Below, in pieces: positions 32,337-42,076 of a stretch of DNA of 64,000 nt (position 1 is its first letter; each line of letters opens with the position of its first letter). The position numbers and the translations under genes are program-made. Below the pieces are notes generated by a model. It was given only the letters and a program-made list of their open reading frames with translations. It searched no databases and was not told the origin of the DNA. The DNA is from JACDAN01 sp963842235 (GTDB lineage: Bacteria; Actinomycetota; Thermoleophilia; Gaiellales; Gaiellaceae): assembly GCA_963842235.1 (NCBI GenBank), contig CAWJFT010000001.1, forward strand, positions 372,001-436,000, given 5' to 3'.

Positions 32337-32596
32337 GCACCGTTCCGTCAGCCGAGCGCGAACGCCCGGCGGACACGGTTGCGGGCTTCCTCGCGGCGCT
32401 CGCCATCGTGGGAGGCCTGATCGCAGTCGCCGTGCGGCCGGTGCCGGTCGGCGTCTTCTCGATCCTCGTCGCACTCATTGCGGCGGGCATGAGCGGGCGC
32501 CATGAGCGGCTCACCGCCACCGGGGTGGCCGTTGCCGCGGCCGGCTTTCTCGCAGGGATGATCGTCGCCGTCATCACCTCGCACGCTCTCTGGTAA
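32333..32596 (+). CDS. small membrane protein
   Basis: An 87-residue protein with two or three hydrophobic segments (VAGFLAALAIVGGLIAVAV, VFSILVALIAAGMSG, GVAVAAAGFLAGMIVAVI) separated by short polar turns. GTG 32333 overlaps the preceding gene by four bases. It is followed 50 bases later by the large kgd gene. No family is recognised. Topology and coupling make it a plausible real gene, possibly working with its upstream partner. Confidence 0.65.
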   Translation: MSTVPSAERERPADTVAGFLAALAIVGGLIAVAVRPVPVGVFSILVALIAAGMSGRHERLTATGVAVAAAGFLAGMIVAVITSHALW

Positions 32597-32646
32597 CTGC
32601 GCTCCTGCAAGGGAATCCCCACTGCTAGAAAGAAGTACGAACGAAC

Positions 32647-35465
32647 GTGGCTGAGGTAGACGGACTCAACGCGGGCTACGCCCGTGCGCTCCTGGAGGAG
32701 TATCTGGAGAACCCCGAGGGGGTTCCGTCCGAATGGCGTGCGCTCTTCGAGAGCGGATCGAGCGATCTGCTCACGCAGCATCCAGGAGTCGCCCGGTTGG
32801 TCGAGCTGCTCCGGGCCGCTGAGAACGGCGATGCGGCACCGGTGGTCGAAGCACCGCCGATTCCCACAGCGCCGACCCCGGCGCCCCCGGCCGACGACAC
32901 GCTGGTCGAAGCCGTTGCGGCGGCGATGGCGCTCGTCAAGGCGCACCGGACGCACGGCCACCTCGCCGCTCACCTGGATCCGCTCGGCTCCGAGCCGGTC
33001 GGCGATCCGGCCCTTGAGCCCGAGCGGCTCGTCCCGCCGCTCACGCCCGAGCTCCAGGAGAAGGTGCCGGCGCGCCTGCTCCGCGTCTACTTCCCCGGCG
33101 AGACGCTCGCCGATGTCCTGCCGAAGCTGCAAGGGACCTACTCCGGGACGAGCGCCTACGAGATCGAGCACATCTCCGACCACCAGGAGCGGGTGTGGCT
33201 CCGTCAGGCGATCGAGTCCGGCAAGTACCGGACGCCGCTCTCCGCGGAGGAGAAGCGCCGCCTCCTCGCGAGGCTGACCGAGGTCGAGGGGCTCGAGCGG
33301 TACCTCAGGCGGGCGTTCCTCGGCCAGAAGCAATTCTCGATCGAAGGGCTGGACGCGCTCGTGCCAATGCTCGACGTGACGCTCGAGGGTGCCGCCGAGG
33401 ACGGTGCGCACGAGGTCGTGATCGGGATGGCCCACCGGGGACGGCTCAACGTGCTCGCCCATGTGCTCGGACGGCCGTACGACACGATCCTGCGGGAATT
33501 CGAGGGCGAACGCACGCTGGACGCTCTGTCCAACCAGCCGGCCGGGGCGAGCGGTGACGTGAAGTACCACCTCGGCGCCGAAGGCCGTCGCAAGACTCCT
33601 TCGGGTGACATCACCGTGACTCTCGCCGCGAATCCGAGCCACCTCGAGGCAGTCGATCCGGTGGTGGAGGGTCTGACCCGGAGCGAGCAGACCGACCGCT
33701 CGACGCGCGAGGGGCTACACGACCCCCGAGTCGCGGTGCCGGTGCTCATCCACGGCGACGCGTCGTTGCCGGGCCAGGGCGTCGTCGCCGAGACTTTCAA
33801 CCTGGAAGGGCTCGACGGCTACTCCACCGGCGGAACGCTCCATGTCATCGCCAACAACCAGGTGGGCTTCACGACCGATCCTGCCGACGGGCGCTCGACC
33901 CGGTACTCGAGCGACCTCGCCAAGGGCTTCGACGTCCCGATCGTCCATGTGAACGCCGACGATCCGGAGGCGGCTGTCGCCTCGATCCGGCTGGCGCTGG
34001 CCTTCCGGCGGCGGTTCGGGCACGACTTCGTGATCGACCTCGTCGGCTACAGACGTCACGGCCACAACGAAGGCGACGAGCCCGCGTACACCCAGCCGCT
34101 CATGGTCGAGCGGATCAAGGAGCATCCGAGCGTCCGTGAGCAGTACGCAGCCCAACTCGTGGACGAGGAGGTCGTGACCGAGGAGGAAGCGGAGACGATC
34201 GTCGCGCAGGCCGAGAGCCAACTGCGCCAGGCCCATGAGCACCTCAAGGCCACCTTCGGCGCGCCTTCCCCGGCGCCGAGCGAGCGGACGCCGCCTACGA
34301 ACGGCTCCGACGTCATCACGTCAGTTGCAGCCGACAAGTTGCGAGAGCTGAACCAGGAGCTCTTGACCGTCCCCGACCGCTTCACGGTTCATCCGAAGCT
34401 GAAGCGGCAGCTCGACCGCCGCCTCGAGGCGATCGAAGCGGGAAGAATCGATTGGGGTCACGCAGAGGCGCTCGCCTTCGCGAGCCTCCTCGTCGAGGGG
34501 ATCCCGATCCGGCTGACCGGCCAGGACACAGAGCGCGGGACGTTTTCCCACCGCCACCTCGTCCTCCACGACCCCGCGACGGGCGAGCAGTACACGCCGA
34601 TGAAGGACCTCGCTGAGGCCCAGGCGTCGTTCGAGGTCTACAACTCGCCGCTCTCCGAGTACGCCGCGCTCGGCTTCGAGTACGGCTACTCCGTCGCTGC
34701 GCCGGAAGCGCTCGTCATCTGGGAGGCTCAGTACGGCGACTTTGTGAACGGCGCCCAGATCGTCATCGACCAGTTCATCGTCTCAGGGCTCTCGAAGTGG
34801 TCGCAGACGTCGCGGTTGACGCTCCTGCTGCCGCACGGCTACGAGGGCAACGGGCCGGAGCACTCCAGCGCGCGGCTGGAGCGCTTCCTGCAGCTCGCCG
34901 CGCAGGAGAACATCCGCATCGCGAACACGACGACATCGGCGCAGTTCTTCCACCTCTTGCGGCGCCAGGCGCTCGATCCAAGTGCCCGTCCGCTGGTCGT
35001 GATGACGCCGAAGGGCCTCCTGCGACTGAAGGATGCGAGCGGGCGGCTCGAGGAGCTCGCCGAGGGGCGCTTCCAGCCCGTCATCGACGACGCCGGCGAC
35101 CACACGCAGGTGCGGCGGCTCGTGCTCGTCTCCGGCAAGGTCTACTACGACATCGTCGGCAATGAGCGGCGCGCTGCGCGGCAGGACATCGCCGTCGCCC
35201 GGGTCGAGCAGCTCTATCCCTTCCCGATTCAGGACGCCGCAGCGCTCGTCGCTTCCTACCCGCCCTGGACGAGGTCGTCTGGGCGCAGGAGGAGCCGCAG
35301 AACATGGGCCCGTGGCGCGCGATCCGGCATCGGCTCGAGGAGGCGATCGGCGGCCGGGTGCCGCTGCGCTACGTCGGCCGCCCCTGGCGCGCAAGCCCCA
35401 GCGAGGGCTACCCGACGGCGCACCTGCAGGAGCAGGAGCGCATCGTCAAGGAAGTCCTGAGCTAA
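32647..35465 (+). CDS. kgd: 2-oxoglutarate dehydrogenase E1 (KGD/SucA type), C-terminus frameshifted
   Basis: A thiamine-diphosphate enzyme of the TCA cycle, about 939 residues. The N-terminal peptide (LNAGYARALLEEYLENPEGV) is typical of E1o. The core has AHRGRLNVLAHVLGRPYD, SHLEAVDPVVEGLTR, the cofactor motif GYRRHGHNEGDEPAYTQPLM, and the C-terminal transketolase part with LPHGYEGNGPEHSSARLERF. It lacks the fused E2-like acyltransferase domain of mycobacterial KGD. Near 35262 one base is missing; after that the next frame gives LDEVVWAQEEPQNMGPWRAI and ends at TAA 35463-35465. The literal frame would replace the last 65 residues with a basic Arg/Ser tail. Confidence 0.92.
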
Positions 35466-35712
35466 CGGGAGCGGAGCGCGCAGAAGCCTCGCGCGCCGCG
35501 TCGCGCATGCGCCTGACCTCGCGAGTCACTTGACGGGCGGTCATGGGCGCATACCGGCGTACCTCCCGCAAGATCTGCTTGCGGTGGCGCTTGGGAATGC
35601 GCCGCCAGATATCCCAGGCGGTGAGGGCGATGCCCCACCAGCCAAGACGGCGGGTCAGGAGGTAGCGGGCGCGTGGCACGCGGCGCATCCTAGACGCGAA
35701 AGCCGGCCTCAT
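35446..35712 (-). CDS. hypothetical basic helical protein
   Basis: An 88-residue, very basic, largely helical protein on the minus strand. It has one Trp-rich segment (LGWWGIALTAWDIWRRIPK) that could lie at the membrane surface and a heptad-like basic C-terminal helix (TARQVTREVRRMRDAAREA). Starts at 35712 or 35688 are both possible. The stop overlaps the 3' end of kgd by 20 bases. The longer antisense frame above 35712 opposes the diguanylate cyclase and is not believed. No family is recognised. Confidence 0.5.
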   Translation of the reverse strand: MRPAFASRMRRVPRARYLLTRRLGWWGIALTAWDIWRRIPKRHRKQILREVRRYAPMTARQVTREVRRMRDAAREASARSAPVSSGLP

Positions 35713-35751
35713 GCTCCCGCCCTCAGCGGCCGACAACGTAAGAACAGCCGC

Positions 35752-36657
35752 ATGGGACGTTTCAGGCTCAAGCTCGTTCGCGCTGATCAGCTTCAGGCTC
35801 GGGTCCAGGAGCTCGAAGAGGAACGGCGGCGGCTTCGAGAGACGACACTTCGCTTCGGGGAAGCCCTCGCCGCCACGCACGACATCGACCAGCTCTTGCG
35901 CGTGATCGTCGAGACCGCGGTCGAATTGACCGGAGCCTCCCGCGGTCGGCTCGTCGACGACAACGACATGCTCGGGGTCGACGATGGAGCCGCGAGGCTC
36001 GAGCTTCCGCTTGGGGCGTTCGGCACGCTCGAGCTCGTCGGAGACGAGTTCAGCTCCGACCAGCGGGAGGTCGCCGATTGGCTCATCGGCCATGCCCTGA
36101 TCGCCCTCGGCAACGCACAGCGGCACCGGACCGTCGAGAAGCAGGCTCTCGTGGACGGGCTCACGGGGCTCGCGAACAGGCGCCTGTGCACGGCTGCTCT
36201 GGAGCAGGAGCTCGCGCGGGCGGAGCGTTTCGGCGAGCCCTTCGCGCTCGTTCTCGCCGACATCGACGACTTCAAGGCAGTCAACGACCGCTTCGGCCAT
36301 CCGACGGGAGACGAGGTGCTGAAGGCGTTTGCCGGCCTGCTCCACGGGAGCATCCGCGAGATCGACCTGGCTGGTCGCTGGGGCGGGGAGGAGTTCGCAG
36401 TGCTCCTGCCTGAGACCGACGTAGAAGGCGGCGCCAAGCTTGCCGAGCGGATCCGGCACACACTCGCCGAGCAGGAGCTGGTGGCTGCGAACGGGCACAC
36501 GTTCCAGGTGACGGCGAGCTTCGGCGTTGCGGCCTTCCCCGCCGCGTCCTCGCAGGATCAGCTGGTTGCCGCCGCCGACCGAGGGCTGTACGACGCGAAG
36601 CGCTCGGGCAAGAATCGAGTCGGCGCCGCCACCGTTACCGTCAGCAGCGGCACGTAG
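35752..36657 (+). CDS. GAF-GGDEF diguanylate cyclase
   Basis: A 301-residue protein with an N-terminal coiled coil (ARVQELEEERRRLRETTLRF), a reduced GAF-like sensor (about residues 40-120), and a GGDEF domain (VDGLTGLANRRLCTAALEQE, ALVLADIDDFKAVNDRFGHP, GRWGGEEFAVLLPE). The active-site GGEEF is intact. An Arg-x-x-Asp inhibitory site (REID) lies five residues before it, so the enzyme should make cyclic di-GMP and be inhibited by it. ATG 35752 is chosen as the first start after the divergent small gene. It is cytosolic, with no membrane segment seen. Confidence 0.93.
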   Translation: MGRFRLKLVRADQLQARVQELEEERRRLRETTLRFGEALAATHDIDQLLRVIVETAVELTGASRGRLVDDNDMLGVDDGAARLELPLGAFGTLELVGDEFSSDQREVADWLIGHALIALGNAQRHRTVEKQALVDGLTGLANRRLCTAALEQELARAERFGEPFALVLADIDDFKAVNDRFGHPTGDEVLKAFAGLLHGSIREIDLAGRWGGEEFAVLLPETDVEGGAKLAERIRHTLAEQELVAANGHTFQVTASFGVAAFPAASSQDQLVAAADRGLYDAKRSGKNRVGAATVTVSSGT

Positions 36658-36681
36658 CGTTGAAGGCGTTAGAATCCGCCG

Positions 36682-36704
36682 CCGGCCGAACTAGGCCGGT
36701 TGTT
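36682..36704 (+). terminator. hairpin after the diguanylate cyclase gene
   Basis: CCGGCC (36682-36687) and GGCCGG (36694-36699) with a 6-base loop, followed by TTGTT. It lies 25 bases after the GGDEF gene stop and directly before the GTG of the next small gene. Confidence 0.5.
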
Positions 36705-36710
36705 ACAGAG

Positions 36711-37034
36711 GTGACAGCACTGCGGAGCAACGGAGGACAATTGCCTGTAGAGACATCTTCACTATTCGCAAGCGTGATCCAGGACCACCTCGAGCTGAAA
36801 CGGAAAAACGCCGAGCTCGAGGGTGACATGCCGATCGACGGCTACAGGATCGAGGATCCGTTCACGAACCACCCGCTCTTCAAGACCGAGGAGCAAGCGA
36901 GGGTGGAGGACACGCTCGACGGCCACCCAGTCGGGGCGCCGGCCGAGTATCCGGGTCCCGACGAGGCGAGCGCGGAGCCGACGCGCGAAGACGCGCTCTG
37001 GGGTCGCTCGCGCGACTTCGACTGGGGCGACTGA
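36711..37034 (+). CDS. hypothetical small acidic protein
   Basis: A protein of about 107 residues from GTG 36711. It has a helical segment (SSLFASVIQDHLELKRKNAE), then MPIDGYRIEDPFTNHPLFKT, and a long acidic, Pro-rich end (WGRSRDFDWGD). The earlier TTG at 36660 is less likely because a hairpin intervenes. I have no named family for it; the conserved-looking SVIQDHLELKRKN block suggests a coiled-coil contact. It is followed by the BON protein gene after 69 bases. Confidence 0.6.
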   Translation: MTALRSNGGQLPVETSSLFASVIQDHLELKRKNAELEGDMPIDGYRIEDPFTNHPLFKTEEQARVEDTLDGHPVGAPAEYPGPDEASAEPTREDALWGRSRDFDWGD

Positions 37035-37103
37035 CCAAGGGTTTCGGCGGCCAGCGAGGGGGTAGGCTCCCCGGAGTTCACGAGAGAGAGAAAGGGAGCC
37101 GCC

Positions 37104-37557
37104 ATGCGAAAGCTGATTGGCCTCGTCGGCCTCGGGGCCGCACTGACCTACTTCTTCAACCCGCAGCAGGGCCGACGCCGTCGCGAGATGGCGCGGGACA
37201 AGATCGCGTCGTTCCTCAACCGCGGGGCCCGCGAAAGTGAGCAGCTTGCCGGCTCGGCCTCCGCGCAGGCCGAGGCTGTGAAGGAGAAGGCGACGCAACG
37301 TCACGGAGGAGGCGAAGCCGCAGTCCGACGACGCGACGCTGGCCCGGAAGGTCGAGACGGAGATCTTTCGCGATCCGGAGGTTCCGAAGGGTCAGATCAA
37401 CGTGAACGCCGAAAACGGCAAGGTCGTTCTGCGGGGCGAGGTGATGGAGGCCGAGCTGATCGCGGATCTGGAGAAGCGGGCCAGGAACGTGCAGGGTGTC
37501 CAGGAGGTGGAGAACCTGCTCCACACTCCCGGCGCCGAGGCGCCGACGGCGTCCTAG
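37104..37557 (+). CDS. BON-domain protein with membrane anchor, frameshifted
   Basis: The first frame encodes a hydrophobic N-terminus (MRKLIGLVGLGAALTYFF) followed by NPQQGRRRREMARDKIASFL, a YtxH-like anchor. The frame then shifts near 37294-37298, where one extra base is likely. The next frame supplies a BON domain: DDATLARKVETEIFRDPEVP, then INVNAENGKVVLRGEVMEA and NVQGVQEVENLLHTPG, ending at TAG 37555. BON domains bind membranes or other envelope proteins. ATG 37104 has a strong ribosome site (AGAAAGGGAGCC). Read literally, the BON domain would be lost. The gene is convergent with the DUF6328 gene, with a four-base overlap. Confidence 0.82.
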
Positions 37558-38021
37558 GAGGAGTTGTCGTCGGCCGCCGCTCGCGAGAGCGGCAGGCCCC
37601 ACCAGAACCAGACGAAGAATCCACCGACCGCGGCGGTCACAACGACCGCCGCGGCGTAGTGGAACAAGAGGTCGGTCACGAGGTAGACCGCGCCGACGAG
37701 GGCAAAGGTCAAGAAGACCATCCCGCCGATCGAGAGGCGGTTCGCCGTCCTCAACAGCTGCTCCTTGTCGTGTTGGCGCCAGCGCAGCCGGTGGTACGCC
37801 GACGGGGCGATGAGGAGCGCGGTCGCCGCCGTCGTGCAGAGAAACGTTGCGAAGAAGACCTGGCGCTGTCCGTTCGTCACGTCCTCGAACCGGTTCGTGA
37901 ACGGGACCGTGAGGAGGAACGCGAACAGGACCTGAACGCCGGGCAGCACGACGCGAAGCTCGTTCAGGAACTCGATCAGCTCGCGGTTGAGTCGCTCTTC
38001 CTTGCTCTCCGCCTGGGTCAT
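37554..38021 (-). CDS. DUF6328-family membrane protein
   Basis: A 155-residue membrane protein with four hydrophobic segments after a short helical N-terminus (ERLNRELIEFLNELRVVLPG). The loop AYHRLRWRQHDKEQLLRTAN is characteristic of the DUF6328 family. Its reaction is unknown. It is translationally coupled (ATGA) to the cation diffusion facilitator upstream, which suggests a shared role at the membrane but does not prove one. Confidence 0.8.
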   Translation of the reverse strand: MTQAESKEERLNRELIEFLNELRVVLPGVQVLFAFLLTVPFTNRFEDVTNGQRQVFFATFLCTTAATALLIAPSAYHRLRWRQHDKEQLLRTANRLSIGGMVFLTFALVGAVYLVTDLLFHYAAAVVVTAAVGGFFVWFWWGLPLSRAAADDNSS

Positions 38022-38929
38022 CGGCGGGATTGAATCGAAACGACGGGAGGAGCGGCGTGTTCGACCTGAAGCGTCGTGTGCTCGATGCCGTACTCGCGCA
38101 GCAGCAGCTCCTCGAGCTCACGGCGCCGGGCGTGGCAGTCGTCGTCGCGCGCGACGAGGACGTGCGCGGACAGGGAGGGAAAACCGGACGTGATCGTCCA
38201 GACATGCAGGTCGTGGACTTCGACGACGCCGGGCGCCTCGGCCAGCCTGCGCCCGAGCTCGCGTGGATCGATGCCCTTGGGGGCTCCCTCGAGCAGGATG
38301 TTCACCGAGTCCCGCAGGACGCTCCAGGAGCTCGCCAGGACCGCCACGGCGATCAGGGCGCCCGCGAGCGGATCGGCGTAGCGCCAGCCTGTGAGGAGGA
38401 TGACCACGGCCGCGACGAGAACACCGGCGGAGCCGAGTGCGTCGGCGATGACGTGTCTGAATGCGGCGCGCATGTTCAGGGTGTCATGGCCGGCGCGGGC
38501 CAGGATTGCGGCGGCGACGAGGTTCACGGCCAGCCCGACGGCTGCGACGACCGCCATCCAGCCGGCGAGCACGTCCGGCGGATCCGTGAGTCGGCCCCAC
38601 GCCTCGATGAAGATCCAGATCGCGAGCACGACGAGGATGACGCCGTTGGCGAGCGCCGCGAGGATCTCCGCCCGTTGGTAGCCGAAGCTTCGCTCCGGCG
38701 TGCTCGGCCGCCCCGCGAGCCAGACGGCGAAGAGCGCGAGTGCGAGCGCCAGGTTGTCGGAGAGCATGTGGACGGCGTCGGCCAGGAGCGCGAGGCTTCC
38801 CGTCAGCAGGCCGCCGACGATCTCCACGGCGGTGAAGGCCAGCGTGAGGCCGAGGACCACGGCGAGAACACGACGATTTCGCGCTCTCACGGCACCCAGG
38901 TGATTCACAAACCCAGGATAGTCCGGCAA
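38018..38929 (-). CDS. czcD: cation diffusion facilitator (zinc/cobalt/cadmium efflux)
   Basis: A 303-residue CDF transporter with six membrane segments and a C-terminal cytoplasmic domain, exporting divalent metal in exchange for protons. The site-A ligands are visible as two His-x-x-x-Asp pairs (DAVHMLSDN and RHVIADALG), the pattern of zinc-selective members. The C-terminal ferredoxin-like domain has VVEVHDLHVWTITSGFPSLS. The start near 38929 reads MPDYPGF; translation of the next gene, DUF6328, is coupled. No metal-responsive regulator is adjacent. Confidence 0.92.
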   Translation of the reverse strand: MPDYPGFVNHLGAVRARNRRVLAVVLGLTLAFTAVEIVGGLLTGSLALLADAVHMLSDNLALALALFAVWLAGRPSTPERSFGYQRAEILAALANGVILVVLAIWIFIEAWGRLTDPPDVLAGWMAVVAAVGLAVNLVAAAILARAGHDTLNMRAAFRHVIADALGSAGVLVAAVVILLTGWRYADPLAGALIAVAVLASSWSVLRDSVNILLEGAPKGIDPRELGRRLAEAPGVVEVHDLHVWTITSGFPSLSAHVLVARDDDCHARRRELEELLLREYGIEHTTLQVEHAAPPVVSIQSRR

Positions 38930-38940
38930 GATCCCTCACC

Positions 38941-39426
38941 ATGGACGTACGCGAGTTGATGAAGCTCGAGGTCGACCCGGTCGAGGTCCAGGCGATCTAC
39001 GAGCTCTGGAAGCAGCACTCGATCGCCGAGGACGACCGCGACATCGCCGGCCTCCTCGCGACCCTGACCGACGACTGCGTCTACGAGATCGTCGGCGAGT
39101 CAGAGCGGTGGGAAGGGCACGAGGGCGCAACACGCTTCTACACCGGGCTGCTCACGGCCTTTCCGGACATCCACTTCGATCTCACCGACATCGTGGTCGG
39201 CCCGCAGGGAGTCTGCGAGGAGGCGAACGTCACCGGCACGCACGAGCGTGACTGGCTCGACTACAAGGCTGAAGGCCAGCCCGTCGAGTTCCAGGTCGTC
39301 ATCTGGTTCCCGTGGGATCGCGACCGACGCCTCTTCCGCGGCGAGAAGGTCTATGTCCACGCCGAGGGGCTGAGCCTAAGGGAAGCGAGGCGACCAGAGC
39401 GCGGAGAGAAGGCCGGCGGCGAGTAG
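38941..39426 (+). CDS. SnoaL-like NTF2-fold protein
   Basis: A 161-residue protein with the NTF2-like fold: VQAIYELWKQHSIAEDDRDI, then LLATLTDDCVYEI, RWEGHEGATRFYTGLLTAFP with FDLTDIVVGPQG, and a final strand pair (FQVVIWFPWDRDRRLFRGEK). This layout is typical of SnoaL-like polyketide cyclase or ester-hydrolysis relatives and of dehydratases; the substrate is unknown. Its last 51 bases overlap the 3' end of the convergent VWA gene, so part of its basic C-terminal tail (LREARRPERGEKAGGE) may be non-essential. Confidence 0.85.
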   Translation: MDVRELMKLEVDPVEVQAIYELWKQHSIAEDDRDIAGLLATLTDDCVYEIVGESERWEGHEGATRFYTGLLTAFPDIHFDLTDIVVGPQGVCEEANVTGTHERDWLDYKAEGQPVEFQVVIWFPWDRDRRLFRGEKVYVHAEGLSLREARRPERGEKAGGE

Positions 39427-40422
39427 CAGGGCGCCTGCGCCCGCGAGGAAGAGGAACGTGACCTCGGTCTTCCCGGGCTCGCGGCCCAGGCTGGAGCCGA
39501 GGTTCTCGTAGGTTCGCTCGAGCGTCTGGGCCGTGCGGGCCTCGGTGAACCGGCCGCCGGTCGTTTCGGCGATTCCGCGAAGCGTCTCGGGATCCGGCGG
39601 AACGGGAATGATCTCGGCGCTGCCGTATCCGGGTGACGGGGCCTGGTTGCCGGGGCCTCCGAACCCGAAGCCGCCTCGAATCACGCCCTCAGGCGTCCCG
39701 AGGGCGACCGTGTAGACCGGGATGTTGGCGTCCTTCGCCCGGGCTGCTCCTTCCTCGGGCAGCAGCGTCCCGCGGGTCTGGGCGCCGTCGGAGAGGAAGA
39801 GGATCGAGGCGAGGCCCTTGGTGTCCTGCGAGGGAGCTGTGCGGAGCGCGATCGTCTGCTGGTCCTCGGCGAGCGCCTGTTGCGCAAGCTCGACCGCCGA
39901 CGCCAGAGCATCGCCGATCGCCGTGCCGCCGAAGCCCTGGAACTCGCCGATCTCGTCGATCGACTGCCGCACGAGCGCGTGGTCGGCGGTCGGCGGCGCG
40001 GCGACCTGGGCTTCGCCCGCGAAGATCACGAGCCCGATCCTCAGGCGCTTGGGCGCGCGGTCGACGAACGTGCGCAGCGCCTCCTGGGCCGCGCCGAGGC
40101 GCGTCGGCCTCACGTCCCGGGCCTGCATCGAGCGCGACGTGTCGATGACGAGGATCACGACGGCGCGTTCCTTGGGCACCATCCGGTCGACATGCGGGCG
40201 GGCGAAGGCGACGCAGAGCGCCGCCAGAGCGGCGACGAAGAGCGCCGGAGGCACGAACCGCCGCCAAGCGCTTCCTCCCCCGGAGACGGCCGCGAGCACC
40301 TCGAGGTTCGTGAAGCGCACGGCGTAGCGCATCCGGCGCCGCCGGAGCAGCCACCAGACGAGCGCCACGCCCGCGGCCAGGACGAGGAGCGAGAGCAGCA
40401 GGATCGGGCGCTCGAAGGTCAT
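39376..40422 (-). CDS. BatA/BatB-like VWA-domain membrane protein (second of two)
   Basis: A 348-residue protein with two N-terminal membrane segments (LLSLLVLAAGVALVWWLL, PALFVAALAALCVAFA), a von Willebrand A domain facing out, and a C-terminal anchor (LFLAGAGALLLAAGLL). The metal-ion site is VILVIDTSRSMQARDV (Asp-x-Ser-x-Ser), with the later Thr (GFGGTAIGDALAS) and Asp (FLSDGAQT) also kept. It is the last gene of the MoxR-DUF58-VWA cluster and couples to the secreted-protein gene (ATGA). Such clusters assemble or activate envelope complexes. Confidence 0.9.
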   Translation of the reverse strand: MTFERPILLLSLLVLAAGVALVWWLLRRRRMRYAVRFTNLEVLAAVSGGGSAWRRFVPPALFVAALAALCVAFARPHVDRMVPKERAVVILVIDTSRSMQARDVRPTRLGAAQEALRTFVDRAPKRLRIGLVIFAGEAQVAAPPTADHALVRQSIDEIGEFQGFGGTAIGDALASAVELAQQALAEDQQTIALRTAPSQDTKGLASILFLSDGAQTRGTLLPEEGAARAKDANIPVYTVALGTPEGVIRGGFGFGGPGNQAPSPGYGSAEIIPVPPDPETLRGIAETTGGRFTEARTAQTLERTYENLGSSLGREPGKTEVTFLFLAGAGALLLAAGLLSALWSPRFP

Positions 40423-41114
40423 CGCACCCTCGAACAGACGGCGTGGACCTGGGCGACGGCGGGGATCCGTCCGAGCTCCGCGTCGCCCTGCACCGAGACG
40501 AGCACCCGCCGGCCGCTGATCCTACGAGCGCCGCTCACCGTTCCGATGACGCTTGCGCTCGGAGGCTGCCGCGTCCGGAACGCGAAGCCGTACGAGGCGT
40601 CCACGAGGACCTCACTCGAGCGGCAGGCGCTTCCAACGGTCTTCGCTCCGGGGCGAATGCGGAAGCTGCCCACCCGCCGAACGGTCGGTTGCCCGGGCTT
40701 GACGATGCGGACGGCGGTTGGGATCCGACCGCCGCCGCTCGAGGGCATGCACCCGACGTGGGGACGGAAGCTGGGTGCTCTCGCCGTCGCGCCGACGTAG
40801 CTCGCGACGAACACGACGGAGCGCGCGGTCGTGATCCCGGGGTTCACCGGGCTGCCCAGGGTTGCGATGAAGCTGATGTCGACGCCGCGGACGCTGAGCT
40901 CGGCGTCCAGGCCGCCGACGATGTAGCCGCGCGGGCAAGTGAGCTGCCACTCCACCTTCGGCCGAGGGACGCTGGTGCCGGTGGGCACGGCGACCCAGGG
41001 CCCATGGACCGGCACGCAGACCATGAGGCCCTTGCACTCGTCGGTCGCATGCGCGGGGCCCGCGCCGGCGGTGAGCGCCGCGGTGAACGCCACGAGGAGA
41101 ATGATCTTCTTCAC
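40419..41114 (-). CDS. secreted protein of unknown function between two VWA genes
   Basis: A 231-residue protein from GTG 41114 with a clear Sec signal peptide (VKKIILLVAFTAALTAGAGPAHA). The mature part has six cysteines (in ECKGLMVCVP, LTCPRG, VGCMPS, SACRSS, AVCSRV), many beta-prone stretches and no recognisable domain. Both ends overlap the flanking VWA genes by four bases, so it belongs in this operon. No family is recognised. It may be a client or partner of the VWA proteins. An even cysteine count fits disulphide pairing outside the cell. Confidence 0.8.
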   Translation of the reverse strand: MKKIILLVAFTAALTAGAGPAHATDECKGLMVCVPVHGPWVAVPTGTSVPRPKVEWQLTCPRGYIVGGLDAELSVRGVDISFIATLGSPVNPGITTARSVVFVASYVGATARAPSFRPHVGCMPSSGGGRIPTAVRIVKPGQPTVRRVGSFRIRPGAKTVGSACRSSEVLVDASYGFAFRTRQPPSASVIGTVSGARRISGRRVLVSVQGDAELGRIPAVAQVHAVCSRVR

Positions 41115-42076
41115 GGAACCCTCCGGAACCAGAGTGCCGAAAGGAGGCCGCCGGCGAGGAGGAACACGGCCGCGCCCCCGGCGAAGTAGTCGCCGATCTC
41201 GCGTGTTTCCTTCCGGGTCCCGAGCCGCGATCCCAGCTCCTCGTAGACCCGCTTCAGCCCGTCTGCATCGGTGGCGGTGAAGAATTCTCCGCCTGAGATC
41301 TGTGCAATCTGCTGCAGGGTCTCGGGGCTCGGCGGAACGCGGATGATCTGCTTGAACCCGCCTGTCACCGTCTCCTCGACGACGCCTTCCGGCGTCCCGA
41401 CGAGCACCGTGTAGACCGGCACCTTGAGCCGTTTCGCCTCTTCGGCGGCTGCCTGCGGGGTGGTTCTGCCACCGTCGCGCGCGCCGTCGGAGATCAGCAG
41501 CACGGATCTCGGCGGCGTCTCCGAGCCCTCGCCCGTCCGCTGCTGCTGGCCGACTCGGGTCGACAACACGACGGCGTCGCCGATCGCCGTCCCCTCGCCG
41601 GGCTTGAGAGCGTCCAGCGCCGATCGGACCAGCTCGCGATCCGCGGTGGGCGGCAGCCCGACGGTCGCCCGCGTGGCGAACGAGACGACGCCGACCCGGA
41701 ACTTCTCCGGCACCCGGTCGAGGAATGCCTTGGCCGCATTTCGGGCAGCGTCGAGGCGCGTCGGCTCGACGTCCTTCGCCTTCATCGAGCGGGAGACGTC
41801 GAGGGCAAGCACGACGGTTGCCTCCTCGCGCTTGACGTTGACCGTCGCGTGCGGCCGAGCGACACCGAGGACGATCGCCGTGAAGCCGAGGAGCAGCAGG
41901 ATGATCGGAAGGTGTCGGCGGATCCCCGGGGAACGAGCGACAACGTTCGGGAGGAGCGCGGGGCTCGCGAAGCCCGCGGCAAACGCGGTGCGGCGCCGCT
42001 CCCGGACGACGTATAGGAGGACGAGCAGGGGAACGAGGAGCAGGCCGACGAGCGCAATCGGCCAGGAGAAGCTCAT
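41111..42076 (-). CDS. BatA-like VWA-domain membrane protein (first of two)
   Basis: A 321-residue relative of the other VWA gene, with two N-terminal membrane segments (PIALVGLLLVPLLVLLYVV, LPIILLLLGFTAIVLGVA), a VWA domain with an intact metal site (VVLALDVSRSMKAKDV; GEGTAIGDAVVLS; LLISDGARDGG), and a C-terminal anchor. The closing regions of the two VWA proteins are alike (FTATDADGLKRVYEELGS here), which suggests they arose by duplication. It is coupled by four-base overlaps to DUF58 upstream and the secreted-protein gene downstream. Confidence 0.9.
   Translation of the reverse strand: MSFSWPIALVGLLLVPLLVLLYVVRERRRTAFAAGFASPALLPNVVARSPGIRRHLPIILLLLGFTAIVLGVARPHATVNVKREEATVVLALDVSRSMKAKDVEPTRLDAARNAAKAFLDRVPEKFRVGVVSFATRATVGLPPTADRELVRSALDALKPGEGTAIGDAVVLSTRVGQQQRTGEGSETPPRSVLLISDGARDGGRTTPQAAAEEAKRLKVPVYTVLVGTPEGVVEETVTGGFKQIIRVPPSPETLQQIAQISGGEFFTATDADGLKRVYEELGSRLGTRKETREIGDYFAGGAAVFLLAGGLLSALWFRRVP

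Noticed and set aside
32317..33642. Minus-strand frame of 441 codons opposite kgd
   Set aside because: Antisense shadow of a certain gene with composition-driven repeats.
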